From positions 62,001 to 126,000 of the forward strand of contig CAMPDV010000524.1 of NCBI GenBank assembly GCA_946699065.1: a stretch of DNA of 64,000 nt, written 5' to 3'. Shown here in pieces: positions 11,937 through 23,800 of the stretch; within the stretch, counting starts at the first letter, position 1, and each line of letters opens with the position of its first letter. This DNA is from Loxodes magnus. Its lineage: Eukaryota; Ciliophora; Karyorelictea; Loxodida; Loxodidae. A program made the position numbers and the translations under genes. The notes under the pieces were generated by a model. The model searched no databases. It was not told where the DNA came from and worked only from the letters and a program-made list of their open reading frames with translations.

Positions 11937-14090
11937 ATGGCTGAAAATACTAGAACTTCAAGTATTTAGCCCAGCGAACCTATACTCTTATAGAAATAAA
12001 AACAGAAAGAGTAATCTAAATAAGATATTTCAAGTCAGTAAGGCTAAACTGTTAAAAGCGAAGTCTTGCAAGAGAAACAACTAGGGATGAAAAATAATAA
12101 GGAAGAATAAAAATAAAATATAGAGAAGCATGAGAGAAAATATTAGTTAAAATAGTCTATGCTTTTGAATAGCAAATATATCTTGGATTTGCTTACATAA
12201 TTTCTAAATCTAAATGATATAGCTTAGTTACAGTAATTAAATAGATATTTCTATAATTTTAGTTATCTATTTAAGGAACTGTACATTTATAGAGTAAAAA
12301 ACGAAAAATTATAAACGAAGAATAAGATAGAATGAATTTTGAGATAGATAAGTAAATCTAATGTAGAAACAATAGATATAGATGGAAACTTTTTGTCTTA
12401 AAATGTGTGCCTATAAATTAGGAATAATTTGGAGAAATCTATAAACCTCAGAATTTAAAAACTGAAAAATCCCTCTCTAATGAAACTAAAGGAAATTATA
12501 ATATAAAATTGATCCAATAATAATTTTGATTCCTTACCTAACCTATAAAATATAAAAAGTTTAGCCAGCTTAAAAATTGAAGATACTATAATTAGAGATT
12601 AAAATTTATACTTTATGCAAGAGTTAACAAATTTAAAATCAATATATCTCAACAAAGTCAAATAGATATCAGGTTAGTTTTTGGTTGATTACTGTTAAAG
12701 TCTAAAAATAGAAAATCTAGAAATATATACTAAAATGATAAATTACCAAAAGATAAAAGATTATTTAAAAATAAAGGGATAATACATTCATAACATTAAT
12801 ATAAACTCTAATACTAAATTAGACGAACTTATTGACTTTTGCCCTAACTTAAAGGAAATTTAAATAATAGAAACATATAAAGAACCTGATTAGTTTTTAG
12901 ATAAAGTTAAAAGGTTAAACCTTTAAAGTTTTATCCTTAGAAATACTTAATTCTCAGATTATGCTTTAAGAAATTTATTTAGTTGTCAGAATTAAAATCT
13001 TGAAACTCTTGAAATGTTACATAAGAATCCTTTTAATTACGAATTTTTCTAATTTATTCTCTAAAGCTCTCCTAATATAAAGAATCTAAGTTGAATTTAA
13101 GATAAGGATAATAATTAAATTGATAACTAGCAATAGAGTAAAGATTAATAGGATATTAACTTTGGAAATTAGAAATTTCTTTATAATCTAGAGATGGCTT
13201 TTATAAAGGATGCTTAACAATAAAGTGATTAGATTTTAAGAGTTCTGCTATATAAAGCTCCTAATATTAAAAAATTATCTTTTTTAAATTTATTTACTTA
13301 AGTTAGTAATACATAATAAGTAAATATGCAATTGGGAGAAAATATCTTAGTTTAGATATCACACTAATTTATAAAGTTAGAGCTTATTCACTTTTGATAA
13401 TGTGATTTTGTTAGAGATGAAACTATCTTGTATATAATATAAAATGCTCCTAATCTTAAAAAATTAGATGTTTGAAAAATGAATCAAATAAAAAATGAAA
13501 CGATTCAATAGCTTGGTATTTATTCATCTAAACTAGAGTATATTTAATTAATAGAAATGAATCATATAACAGATGAAACTCTTTACTTAATTTTTAAAAA
13601 CTGCACGAATTTAAAGCTTATTTCCATTCAAAAAAGTGAACAAACTTTGAAAGGAAGTTTAGCAACTTAAAAATTATAATCCTAAGAGATAATTAATAGT
13701 TCTTTTAGTGAGAGCAATATCGAATGTAAAATTTGAATTAAATAAATTATTTAAATTAAAAATTTAATATAATTATAATTAGAAGGGCTAAGTTTAGTAA
13801 ATGAAGACATTATTTTAATAATAAAAAACTGTTCTAAGTTACAAAATTTAAGTTTATAAGATAATAAAGAAATAACGGAAACAGCATTCCCTATAAGAGA
13901 CGAATCAGGAACTTAATATGCAATTTGGAGTAACTTGAGAAAATTAAATTTAATATAATGTACTAAAGTAAATGTTTAATGAATCAATTTAATGACTCTA
14001 CAGTTCACGAAAATATAAATATAGTGTGAAAGACTGAGAAAATTTAAAGAGCAAGAAATGGATTTTGATGTGAGAAGTATTTGACTTTGA
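11937..14090 (+). CDS. F-box/leucine-rich-repeat protein, unit 2, intact 717 residues, no intron
   Basis: It runs 718 codons in one frame with TAA/TAG as Gln and TGA as Trp, ending at the TGA conserved in all copies. Residues 1-75 are Gln-rich and charged. An F-box-like helix set occupies about 80-118 (YILDLLTQFLNLNDIAQLQQ, then NRYFYNF). From about 150 to 690 there are degenerate leucine-rich repeats of the cysteine-containing FBXL/AMN1 type, for example ITDETLYLIFKNCTNLKLI and LVNEDIILIIKNCSKL. Proteins of this shape normally bind Skp1 through the F-box and select substrates for ubiquitination through the LRRs; that role here is inference. The Trp before SNNNFDSLP is TGA here and in three other copies but TGG in the copy at 44,272, independent proof of the code. 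The stop TGA follows an earlier TGA two codons upstream. Confidence 0.85.
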
Positions 14091-14626
14091 ACTAGAAATA
14101 AATAAATTAAAGTATTTAAAAAATTAAAATTATAAAATAATTCCATTATTTCATAAACTCTATACATTTCATAAATCTAAGTGCTAAATAATAATTCTAA
14201 TTAAAATAGATTTGGTATTTAAATTAATTAAAAATAAGATTAGTATTTATATTAATTAAACTAAGTTTGATAAAGATTTAATAAAAAAAGTATAAAAGCT
14301 TAAGTAAAATGAATATAATAAAATGCTAATAGTGTAATTTAATAAGGAAAAAGTATAAAAACAATTAATATTCTTAAATTTTGATAAATCTTTTAAATAT
14401 TAAAAAAAATGCTAGATTTATTAAATAGTAAATTAGTAATAAAGTAAGCTTAACATTATTGATAAAAGTTGTTGTTTATAAAAGGTATTAATATAAAAAT
14501 AAATATTTTAATATATATTAAATTTATTGAGAAAATATTATTTAAGTGAAACCAACATCGTTGCATATAAAAAATTTTATATCTAATTTAAAAATATAGT
14601 ATATTAATAATATAAAAAGAAACGAA
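14091..14626. other. Spacer between F-box gene and gene P, unit 2
   Basis: This AT-rich spacer is equivalent to 4,206-4,738. No gene is seen. Confidence 0.45.
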
Positions 14627-15465
14627 GTGTCATTTTTTAAAACAGGATTTTTCGCGGCTTCAAGAAACCAGGAGTTAGTAACGACCTATAGAAACTAGGA
14701 CTTGGAAGAGGCCATTATTAAGGTCGTTGAGTTCAAGCGAGTTTCACACTTATGAAGAGAAGCCTAGGAAATTGAAAAAAATTATACAATCAGAAATATC
14801 AAATTAAACTACATAACAGTAAATAAACTATTATTAGCTGATAAAAGTAGTGCTGAACCTCCAGAAAAAGATAAAAAAGCTGAAGAAAGATAAAAGGATA
14901 CTGAAGAAAAAACTTGAAATTGCAAAGGAAATAGAATCAAGACTCATGAACTAAGAAAGAAACCTTAACGCATTTTGAAACATTTTACAAGACCAAAACA
15001 GCCATTCATAGAACTAGCATTAAAAGCAGAAAGAGATGGACAAAATAAAAGAAGAAAATCAACAAATATTGTAGTATTAAATTGAACTAAGAGAACAAGA
15101 AACGAGTCAATATAATTAAAGGAGAAAAAAAATCAAAATTTAAACCTAAAAGAGAGGAGAAAAGATACTAATACTGCAACTTCAAACAAAACTGTGGAAA
15201 AGATGTTAGAAATTTTCCAACTTTAAATAAGAATACTGAAACCATTAAAAGAAGTTTGGAGAATGAAAATAAATAAAAAATCAACTAAAACTATCAAGAG
15301 AAAGAGTATATTGTAAAAAAATTGGAAAAATTTGCAAGAAAAATATTTCAAGGCGAAAAGAGAACTCAAGAATCACATATATGACAAGGAGAAAAATTGT
15401 AGAGATTTTGAAACTTTTATATTAAACCTCAAGAGCAATCTAGAGGTTGGTTAGAAAGAAGTTGA
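14627..15465 (+). pseudogene. Gene P, unit 2: start codon lost
   Basis: It is homologous throughout to P of unit 1, including the 19-nt intron. The ATG has become GTG (gaagtgtca for aaatgtca), and the spliced length is no longer a multiple of three, so at least one indel is present. The N-terminal motif FKTGFFAASRNQEL and the C-terminal HIW/FW block remain readable. Confidence 0.6.
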
Positions 15466-15706
15466 AATACCGCGAAAAAGCCAAACATTTAATTATGTCT
15501 TGTCTAGTAAATTAGTAATAGATAATATATAAGAGTTAGTAAAATCTGTGTTAGCTATTTTAGATTTTTATGTTCGATATTTGTTATGTATCTGAATATT
15601 TTTGTATATTTTTAAGAAATTTTTATTTTCTACTTTGATTAATAATCAATATATAAAAAATATAAGTATTTAAAATACACCTTATATTAATAGCAAGCTT
15701 ATGTAA

Positions 15707-16768
15707 TCAAGCAAACTTAGAAATAACTAACAATAATAATTTTTTTAAGAGATTTTAAAACTTTAATATGTTCTATAAATTTGTAAATTTATTAAGTTTA
15801 AGTATATATTTATTTATAGATACTAATTTATATTTTTATTTGCAACTTTTATATCTAAAACTAATGTAATTTCTTCCTTTTAACTTTTTAGACATTTTAT
15901 AAAGTAATATTAGCAAAAATTTGATTTGATAATATGTAAATAATACATTAACTATCTTTTATTAATCGTTAATTATTAATATAGTTTTCCCTTTAGCTTA
16001 AAAGTCAAAATTGATTTATTAGTATAATAATTTATTCTTCTATTTTCTATTTTCTCCTTGTTTTGGACATTTACGTCACAAAAGAAGCGTACTGTTGCAT
16101 AAGTGGCATCTTTTTTGGTCTATGGATTTTTCTTTCTTGTTTTTCTATTTTCATGGGTTTCTTTTGAAGTCTTCTGCAAATTTTCTTCAATTTATTGGAG
16201 TCTTAAATCTAATTAAACTCAATTTTTTAATTTTGCTCTCTCATTATTCAAATATCATTCTCTAACCTGCTATTCGTTCATAAACTCAAGCTTTAGCTCT
16301 TCAGTCTACCATATGGACTTCATCATCATCTTCATGATTTATTAGGTTTTTATTTATTTCGTATATTTCTTCCTTCAATGAATTTAAGTCCTCTTCGAAT
16401 TTTTTTTATAAGCGTATAAATTAGCTGGTTTATCTATTAAGAGTCCATTTATTCTATTTCAATGTTATCTAAATCAAAGGTATCATAGTATATAATGAAT
16501 AAACTTGCTTCACCTTCTTCATTTGTTTTTATTTTTTAATTACTACTTTTAGTGATTACGTTGAGTGGTCTCTTTTTCAGTTTTCAATGGAAGTATTGAT
16601 TGTATTGATAATATTCTGTTCTGAATTTTTTTTGGTATCTTCTTTGCTGGTTAATTTTTGACAACATAAGGTTGAACTTTTGAAATTAAGACGTGATAAG
16701 AGAAAATACTTCTATCTTCTCTCTTGTTTTGATGAGGTGTTAAAGAAACCTTTCTTGAAGCTAGCCAT
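15707..16768 (-). CDS. Gene Z, unit 2: Gag-like zinc-knuckle protein with 17-nt intron and A8 frame shift
   Basis: It starts MASFKKGFFNTSSKQERR. A 17-nt GT-AG intron (16,543-16,559) joins KRDHST to NQKIK. The next exon reads FDLDNIEIEQ and then, across a run of eight A, the coding sense continues one base further on: FEEDLNSLKEEIYE, VDWRAK, NWRKFAEDF, and the zinc-knuckle region CHLCNSTLLLWRKCPK. Here the ligand His is replaced by Leu. A basic C-terminal block ending with YKLVSINKY is conserved in the distant unit 4 copy, and the TGA stop is shared with it. Omitting one base at A8 and the intron gives exactly 348 codons. Retroelement Gag-like RNA binding is inferred from the knuckle; no polymerase or integrase is linked. 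Confidence 0.6.
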
Positions 16769-16985
16769 TGAGAAACTAGATCTATAATTTAAATTCATAG
16801 AAGAAACACTCAAGATAAAATTAAATCGCAATAATAATTAAATTAGAATAAATTGATAAATAATATAATGAAGTTCCTCAAATGTTTTAATCCCAATTTT
16901 CTTAATTTTAATATAAAATAAAATAATTTTAATAAAAGTAAGAATAAGAATAAACTTTATAACTCATTAATATAAGAATAAAATA
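16769..16985. other. 5' flank of gene Z, unit 2
   Basis: This short AT-rich stretch is shared with unit 3 (43,541-43,745) and absent from unit 1. No gene is visible; it probably contains the Z promoter. Confidence 0.4.
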
Positions 16986-17335
16986 TTAATTTAAGTAGAA
17001 ACCAGAAGGAAATGGATTGTATGAGGAAGATAAGATGGCGGACTAACAAAGTCCTACACAGTCTTTTAGTTAGGGAGAGAGAAAGGTTCGCCTTTCAGCT
17101 TTATCGAACCCACATAAACGCTCAATTTCTTGCTTTTTCTATGATATCACTTATATTATACTTTCCTTTCCTCTAAAATGGCTAGAAAGGATGAGATCAG
17201 AATGAAATTATTTTGTCCTCATAGCTGAAAGCTTCCAAGCAGTGTTGGCTTTCAGTATTAATTGAATTATCCACTTGCTCGAATGCTAACTAAAGGAGTC
17301 CAAAGTCAATCTCCAGGTGAACTCCATTATTTATT
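16986..17335. ncRNA. Candidate structured RNA, unit 2 (strand undetermined)
   Basis: A 350-bp segment is markedly richer in G+C than its surroundings. It contains several perfect hairpins: GGACT/AGTCC near 17,041-17,055, GGTTCG/CGAACC near 17,086-17,111, CTGAAAGC/GCTTTCAG near 17,226-17,256, and GGAGT/ACTCC toward the end. In the unit 3 copy two stems change G-C to G-U and stay paired. An ATG-containing frame across it is contradicted by amino-acid-changing differences only. It might be a noncoding RNA or a non-autonomous element. No known RNA family was recognised. Confidence 0.4.
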
Positions 17336-17499
17336 TAATAAATTTAATATATTAAAAATATTTATTTTTATATTTGAAACAACTGAATAATTATAAACTT
17401 AATTTTTGAATTACTAAAGTTTTATTTAATAGATATTGTGAAAGAATATAATTATTAAATAAATTTACTTTTAATGAATACTTAAATTATTTTTCTTAT
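17336..17499. other. AT-rich spacer
   Basis: This is the 3' flank of the truncated F-box gene, shared with 44,106-44,271. No gene is seen. Confidence 0.4.
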
Positions 17500-17776
17500 T
17501 CAAAGTCAAATATTTCTCAAATCAAAATCCATTATTTTATCTTCGTGTGATACTTTCATTCTGTCACATACGATTTCTATTTTCGTAAACTGTTGAGTCA
17601 TTAAATTTATCCATTAAATATTTAATTTAGAACACTATCTTAAGTTTAATGTTCTCAAGTTTTTCCAAATTGGATAATAAGATCCAGATTCATCTCTAAT
17701 AGGAAATGCTTCTTCTGTTATTTCTTTATTATTTTGCAAATTTAAAATTTTTAACTTATAACAATTTTTTATTATG
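17500..17776 (-). pseudogene. F-box gene 3' fragment at the end of unit 2
   Basis: It is nearly identical to 44,272-44,548, the last 90 or so codons of the inverted F-box gene in unit 3, then stops abruptly after ...tttttattatg at 17,776. The rest of the gene is missing, so this is the point where the repeat block joins single-copy DNA. Confidence 0.8.
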
Positions 17777-18286
17777 CTTTAAAAGCATACTCAGTAAGGA
17801 TTATATTGCAAAAAAAATTTCTTTAAGTATATTACTTTTCCTTTGAAATATTAGTAGATCTAAAAAAGGATTCCATAACGAGATTCAAAAGAAAATAAAA
17901 AATTAATAACTTATAAAGAAGCAAATCCGAAGAAATTGAAAAGATTAATTAACTTTAAGTCTAGATATGAACACTTAAAGGAAGATTTCTTTGAGCTTGA
18001 ATTATTAATGAACTCCAAATGTGAAAATTAAACATTTTAGTTGTGAATCTCTCATGAAAAGTTAGCTTATAAGGTATCTAATTCATAAAATCTATTATTC
18101 AAATGGGGAATTTAAAAAGGTATTTAATTCAAGTGAATTATAGAGTGGTTTAAAAGATTGCTAAAATTACTAAAGAAAAGAGATTTAAAATGATGTTACA
18201 ACTCTAACTTGAAAAATATTAAACTGATGAAAACTCACGAATGACTTCAGCTTGAAGATAATAAAATCAAGCTATTCTCGTAATGA
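17777..18286 (+). pseudogene. Unknown gene H0, 5' end lost at the repeat junction
   Basis: The family is not recognised. A charged, Trp-containing frame is open from the junction itself (FKSILSKDYIAKKNFFKY...) through ELELLMNSKCENQTFQLWI and IIEWFKRLLKLLKKRDLKW to a TGA at 18,284. It has no plausible ATG and reads as protein from its first base, so the natural start probably lay in DNA replaced by the repeat. It is helical and basic near the C-terminus. Confidence 0.45.
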
Positions 18287-18629
18287 GTAAATAAAATGTT
18301 TTATTCATAAGTTAGAAAGTTTTCTTGCCAAAGGATTTATTACTTTATCATGCATTTAAATTAATATTTCCTAGCTATTATATTTATAAATTTCTAGCTT
18401 TTATTTGATATCTAACTATGCTTTTTTAAAATAACAGATAAACTAATATCTTCTAAAATAAAAAAATACAAACTAACTAATTTAATTAAAGTAAGTAACC
18501 TATTTTTAAATTTAATAATTATCTTAGCTTTAAATTTAATTTTATAGCTCTAAGATTTATTGAATTATTAATCTTTATTATTTATCATGCAACTCTTTAT
18601 TTAAACTAAAGCAGAAGAATAAATTTAGA
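18287..18629. other. Intergenic region H0-H1
   Basis: This is AT-rich DNA with no coding frame of protein character. It is presumed to hold the H0 3' end and the H1 promoter. Confidence 0.4.
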
Positions 18630-20060
18630 ATGATATACAGTTATTTATTTTGTTTCTACTATTTTACTTTAATTTCTATCTAAGAGTAGTAATTTGATGG
18701 AAAATAGTTGCTGCTTATTTTAATTTCAAAGAATGCTCAAAGTTAATTTTATAATTTTCATAGATTCAAAATTTCTTACATTATATGAAATTCAGCTTCT
18801 TTCATAAACGTCGAAAACAAGTTTTATATAAGTTGAAAAGAAAAGAACTTCTATAAAAGAGAAATCCACTACAGTGACTTGATTAAACATTCTAGCCAAT
18901 TAAAGATAAAAGTACTAATTTAAAAAAGCATAGCAGGATATTAGTGAATCATACTTGCTAAGCTAAATTTATCATTTTTATTAATTAGGAAAAAAATATT
19001 ATTGTTGTGCTTGGAAAATTTAATCTCTACTTATATTTTTCACCATTAAATCTTCAGTCTTCGTTTATTTACGTAATATAACTTCGAATTTTTTTCTATT
19101 TAAGAAAAAGAAAAATAATAGGAAGAAAAATAATTAGATGACGAAATAAAGAAAAATAAACATTATAAGAATGAAGATGCTTACAGAATATGAAAATAAT
19201 CACTTAAATGTAGCCTTATAGATGTTTATATAATTTTTTAATTAGCAATTTAACTTAATTCAAAAAATAGAGAAACAGTATGAGAAATTGTAAAATAAAA
19301 ATTAACTAATTGCAAACTGAAGTAGAAAAAAGACTCTTGCTTAATATCAACTTACATGAATGCTAAATTAGCAAGAAAGATTTTCAGAATGATTTATAAT
19401 TATAAAAGATAAGATTGCTATGTATTCAAAAACTTTGATATATTTTTATAGTACTTAATTGATTTAAAGGTTTAAATAAATATTGAAAAAATAAAGATTG
19501 ATAGTTTATATTAATCCCTGGTATATGATTTATAAATAAGAGTTATTGTTGATTTGATAAAGTGTTATTACCAGTTATAAAAGGACAATTAAAGTTTAGT
19601 AAAAGATTCTATTTATTTTACTTAGAGAAATAATACAGACTGCTTAATCTTTGTGCAAAAGGTCTTTATTTTTGAGTTAAAAAATTCATAAATAATTTTT
19701 AGAATTCTCTCTAAATATGACTTATTTAAGCTAATTAACATTAAATAAGTAATTACCTTTTATTAGTTTCTTAAAAGCTTTCTTAAGAATAAAATGTTTA
19801 ATAATCTAATTAGACTGTTCAATTTATATATTTGTACTAATTAAATCCTAAATTAAAATGTGAATTTAATTTAAGAAGTAGGTTAAAAGGATAAAGAAAT
19901 ATTATAGCATTATAGAAAAATTTCCATCAATTCAAAAAGATAACCTTCACTAAATTTTCAGCTTACGATTAATTTTAGCTTGTATTTAAGGAATTATTTA
20001 TATTATTTTCCACTAATACATTAAACTAATAAATATATCTATGCCTATAATTATATCTGA
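18630..20060 (+). CDS. Unknown protein H1 with N-terminal hydrophobic signal-like segment
   Basis: The family is not recognised. One frame begins MIYSYLFCFYYFTLISIQEQ, where the first 16 residues resemble a signal peptide or anchor. It then continues without indels through a hydrophobic stretch near residues 95-120 and a strongly charged stretch near 19,111-19,200 (EKEKQQEEKQLDDEIKKNK). Beyond that it is a long helical C-terminal half containing NRETVWEIVKQKL, KLARKIFRMIYNYK and FLKNKMFNNLIRLF. Frame choice rests on this continuity. The first candidate stop is TGA at 20,058; if that is read as Trp the next in-frame TGA is at 20,151. tRNA-Glu follows. Confidence 0.5.
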
Positions 20061-20234
20061 AGCTTTCCTTTAATAGAATATAAATAAACTTAAGATAATA
20101 ATAATTTTGTTTAAAAAGGTTAGAATTATATTTTAGCTATTTAATTATAATGATATATTTTATATTTCTTATGTATTTACTTTAGTATCAAATCATAGTT
20201 GCTTATTTAAACTTTAGTTATTTATAATAATAAG

Positions 20235-20306
20235 TCCGCATTAGTCTAGTGGTTAGGATATTCGGCTCTCACCCGAAAGACCCGGGTTCAAGCCCCGGAT
20301 GCGGAA
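20235..20306 (+). tRNA. tRNA-Glu (anticodon CUC)
   Basis: This is a complete 72-nt cloverleaf with acceptor TCCGCAT/ATGCGGA and discriminator A, a D-arm with GGTTAG, anticodon stem TTCGG/CCGAA around loop CTCTCAC, and a T-loop TTCAAGC. A and B box promoter sequences are intact, and a T-run follows as an RNA polymerase III terminator. Confidence 0.97.
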
Positions 20307-20802
20307 TTTTTAAACGATTTATAATCTAATAAGCTATATTTAATTATAATTTCCTTTTAAATCTGCATAGAAACTAAGAACTTATTATACTTAGTTTAAC
20401 TTACCATAGAAAACAAAGTTTTTAAAAATAATTGTATGCACTATTTTTATTTAGTGTTTTAGTCTTTAGTTTTACAGTCTAAATAATCTATCTTAGCTTA
20501 TTCTTCCAATTAATTTAATAATATCACTTTCTTCTTCTTTTATTCCTTTACTCTGTATAAATCTAGTAGTAATCTGCATTATTTAAATTCTATTGTAATC
20601 AAATAATCCCTTAGACATTTTAATTTAGTTATAAGGAAATCTCATACTTTTTTACAAAAGCATATACAAGCATTGAATGTATAAATACTAAGATACATTT
20701 ATTTGCAAAGCAATAGATTTAATAAATGTGAATAAGATATTTCCAATAAACAGGCTATTTAAATAAAAAAGAGTCAAATATTTAAATTTTTTAAGGACGA
20801 TC
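20307..20802. other. Intergenic region between tRNA-Glu and H2
   Basis: AT-rich; no gene is seen apart from the tRNA terminator at its start and presumably the H2 promoter at its end. Confidence 0.4.
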
Positions 20803-23800
20803 ATGGAAATAGATAAATTGAATACAAAGCATAAAGCTATAAACAGTTACTTTAGATATAAAATCTAATTAATATAAATATCTTAAAAGTAAACTATACT
20901 TATTTTATTAAAGTGGCTTATAATATTTGCTTTGAATAATATCTAAATAGCTTTACCTTTTCTAAAATAAAGAAGTTTGCTTATGTAGTTTATTTTATAG
21001 TAAGCTAGATTTAAATAAATTAACTTGCTTAGCAATTCCAAATAAGAGGATTTGAGTATTTCTACAAGAATAATGAATCTAGCATGATAGTGAAGAGGAA
21101 TTAATAATTTAAGCTAGCAAACCCTACATTTCAACTCCCTATTTCTTAAAATGATGCTTAATAGAATACAGATAAATAGCTAATTTGAGGTAGAAGAGAA
21201 TTAAGCTAATCTTAGCGTAAGGATAATTCTACATTAATAAGAAATTGAGCTATTCAATATAATCAAGCTTTCTTAAGCTTTTGACTTAAAGCATAGTAAA
21301 TATCCTAAAAACTATAAAAAAATAATAGAAAACTAATAAATAAAAAACTTTTAAAGCCTAAAAAGTGAGATTAAAAGAGAAGAGAGATCTACAATATTAA
21401 TTACCTTCTACTATTGAATCTATTCTAGTTAGCTTCATTAAGTTTTCTTAAACCTAAACTTCTACATAAGAGTAAACTTCACTTTAAGAAAACTGAATGA
21501 AAATAAACATTCAATTAATCTTTATTTTACAAACTACTAGCAAAAGACTTTATTAAGAGATAATAAAAATAAAGAAATTAAGTATAATTATTAATAATTG
21601 GAATGAAGTGACTTATTATTTAATAGCCAATTTGAGAAAAATTAAATTACTTTAACGAGAAAGTTCCAATTTAACATTTAATTTACCATTTATTGAAATA
21701 ATGCTTTGCTATAAGCTTTAATTAAAAATTTCTTTATCCAATGAGATATTTTAACTAACTAAGAATTTTAAATTAAATAATAAAGGATAAATGCTTATAA
21801 TCTAAATACTTTGAAATAAAACTATTTTTAAGTTTCTTTCTATCAATTAATTTAAGCTAAGTTAAGGCTATTATAAACTATTGCAATAATATATTTACTA
21901 GCATATCAAAAATAAATGTACTTATAACTTAAAACAATCTAAAGCTTTGAAAAATAGCTATAATTATAGTTATAATAATAGAAAATAGTTTTAAATCTTT
22001 TTTGTTAGTCTACTTTAAGTTAAATAAGATAAATCACCTAAATATATATCAAATATATTTATACTTATAAATTATTTTAATTTGAAGATTTAACAAAAAT
22101 TAAGAATTATAGCAACTTCAGCTCATCTCCTTATTAATTGTTAGACATAAGTAAAAGTAATTAGATAATTCTCTTATATTAGATCTATAAACTTAAATAA
22201 TTTTCAGCCTTCTTAGAACTTTTTGAAACGGATGTATTTTAGAGAATATAAGAAAGGATCTAAAACTAAAAGTAACTCCAATGCATGTAAACTTGTAAAT
22301 ACTCCTTTTAACAAAAAGACTGGTTAATAAGATTTGTAGAGAATAATTTCTTTTATTAATAATTTAAATAATTAATGTCTATTGAGTTATAAAAGATATT
22401 AGTAGATAAAAGCTAATTTCCCTCTAATAAATAAACTGATATCTTAGATTTACTCACAACTATCAACATACTTTAAAGGAACTATAATTAACTTTTAATA
22501 CCTTTTAACAAGATATTAAAATAAATCAGATTACATTAGATAACTTCTCATAATAAAATATAAAATAGGAATAGAGTAGCTTGAATGTTCGTATATGAAC
22601 TATTTACTTAGTATACTAATAATGGATATATTTTATATAGTGCTTTATTAAAATCTAAAATTTTATTTCACAATAAAGTAAAACATTATAATAGATAAAT
22701 TATTCCCTTTTATTTTATATAATCATTATAATTAAATATTAATAGATTTTATTGTCTCTAAATCTAAGATTGTTAGTTTATTGCTAATCCATCTAAATAA
22801 TTAACCTAGTGCTATCTTTTAATCTAAAGTTTTACAAGTTAGAATTTAATTATTCTATTTAGCAACTTTAAGATCCAAATATCTTTATATCTTTATACTT
22901 TAAACAAACTAGTTATATATCTTAATTAACTCTACCTTATATTAATAGATACTAAGTCTTTAATACTACCAATATAACTAATAGCTTCTAGAAATCTTAG
23001 CATTATCCAAACTTAATATTATAATACTAAAACTCTATTAACTGAACCAAGCATGATAGAAGATTAATGCTATCATTTTAAATTCTACACTAACTATGGC
23101 TATAATCATTCAATTATGATAATTTAGAGCTTTTAGATATATCAAAATATTTCTCCTTTTATATAATATATAATTCTCTTATATACATAGGTGCTTTAAT
23201 TATGTCTCATTTTAGTCAATAAGTTTAAAAAGAATAAAGACTTTGAGTAATCATTTTTAACTAAGTTATTAACTAAATCTGGAAGAAGGAATATATTAAA
23301 AGAGTATTTACTTTTCTATTTAGATTGATAATTAAATATCATTGATATTATATAATATTCTTCTAATAAACAAATTTTAGACCCTTGATAGTTGTTGGTA
23401 TGAACTTATCTATTGTTAGCAATTAAAGCAATATTATAATCTCTCTCATTTAGTAAACAGACGAAAGTCATCTAGAGTAATTCTAGCGAAACATTGATTA
23501 AACGAAACCTTAATAAAAATTAGACTCTTTCAATCACTATTTCATCTAGTATCTTCTCAAGCTTTTTAAATTCTATTTTCTTTCATAGTCTTAAATTTAT
23601 TCTCATTCAAAAAGCTAAATCTATCCACTCCTTCAATTCCTTATAGCTAATAAATTTTAAATCTTAATGATTCTAGATAAATAGAAGCTTTAATGTTTAT
23701 TAACTGATTTATATCCTTAATTAAGTATCTTACATTGCTATAATAGAATTAAATTTATTTAGCTTATACTTACTTACTTCATCTTTCGCCTTTATAATGT

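Larger units (their letters stand above)
9889..17776. repeat. Composite repeat unit 2 (tandem copy, most intact)
   Basis: This is the second tandem copy. It matches unit 1 up to Z (16,768), then continues like unit 3 through a hairpin-rich segment and into the 3' end of an inverted F-box gene, stopping abruptly at 17,776. Unit 3 (36,663-44,555) is collinear with the whole stretch. T, the F-box gene and Z all keep length-consistent reading frames here, unlike in units 1 and 3. The right boundary cuts into an unrelated gene. Confidence 0.85.

Noticed and set aside
17178-17340. Protein starting MARKDEIRMKLFC within the hairpin-rich segment
   Set aside because: All four differences I found between the two copies in this frame change the amino acid, and the stems are preserved instead.
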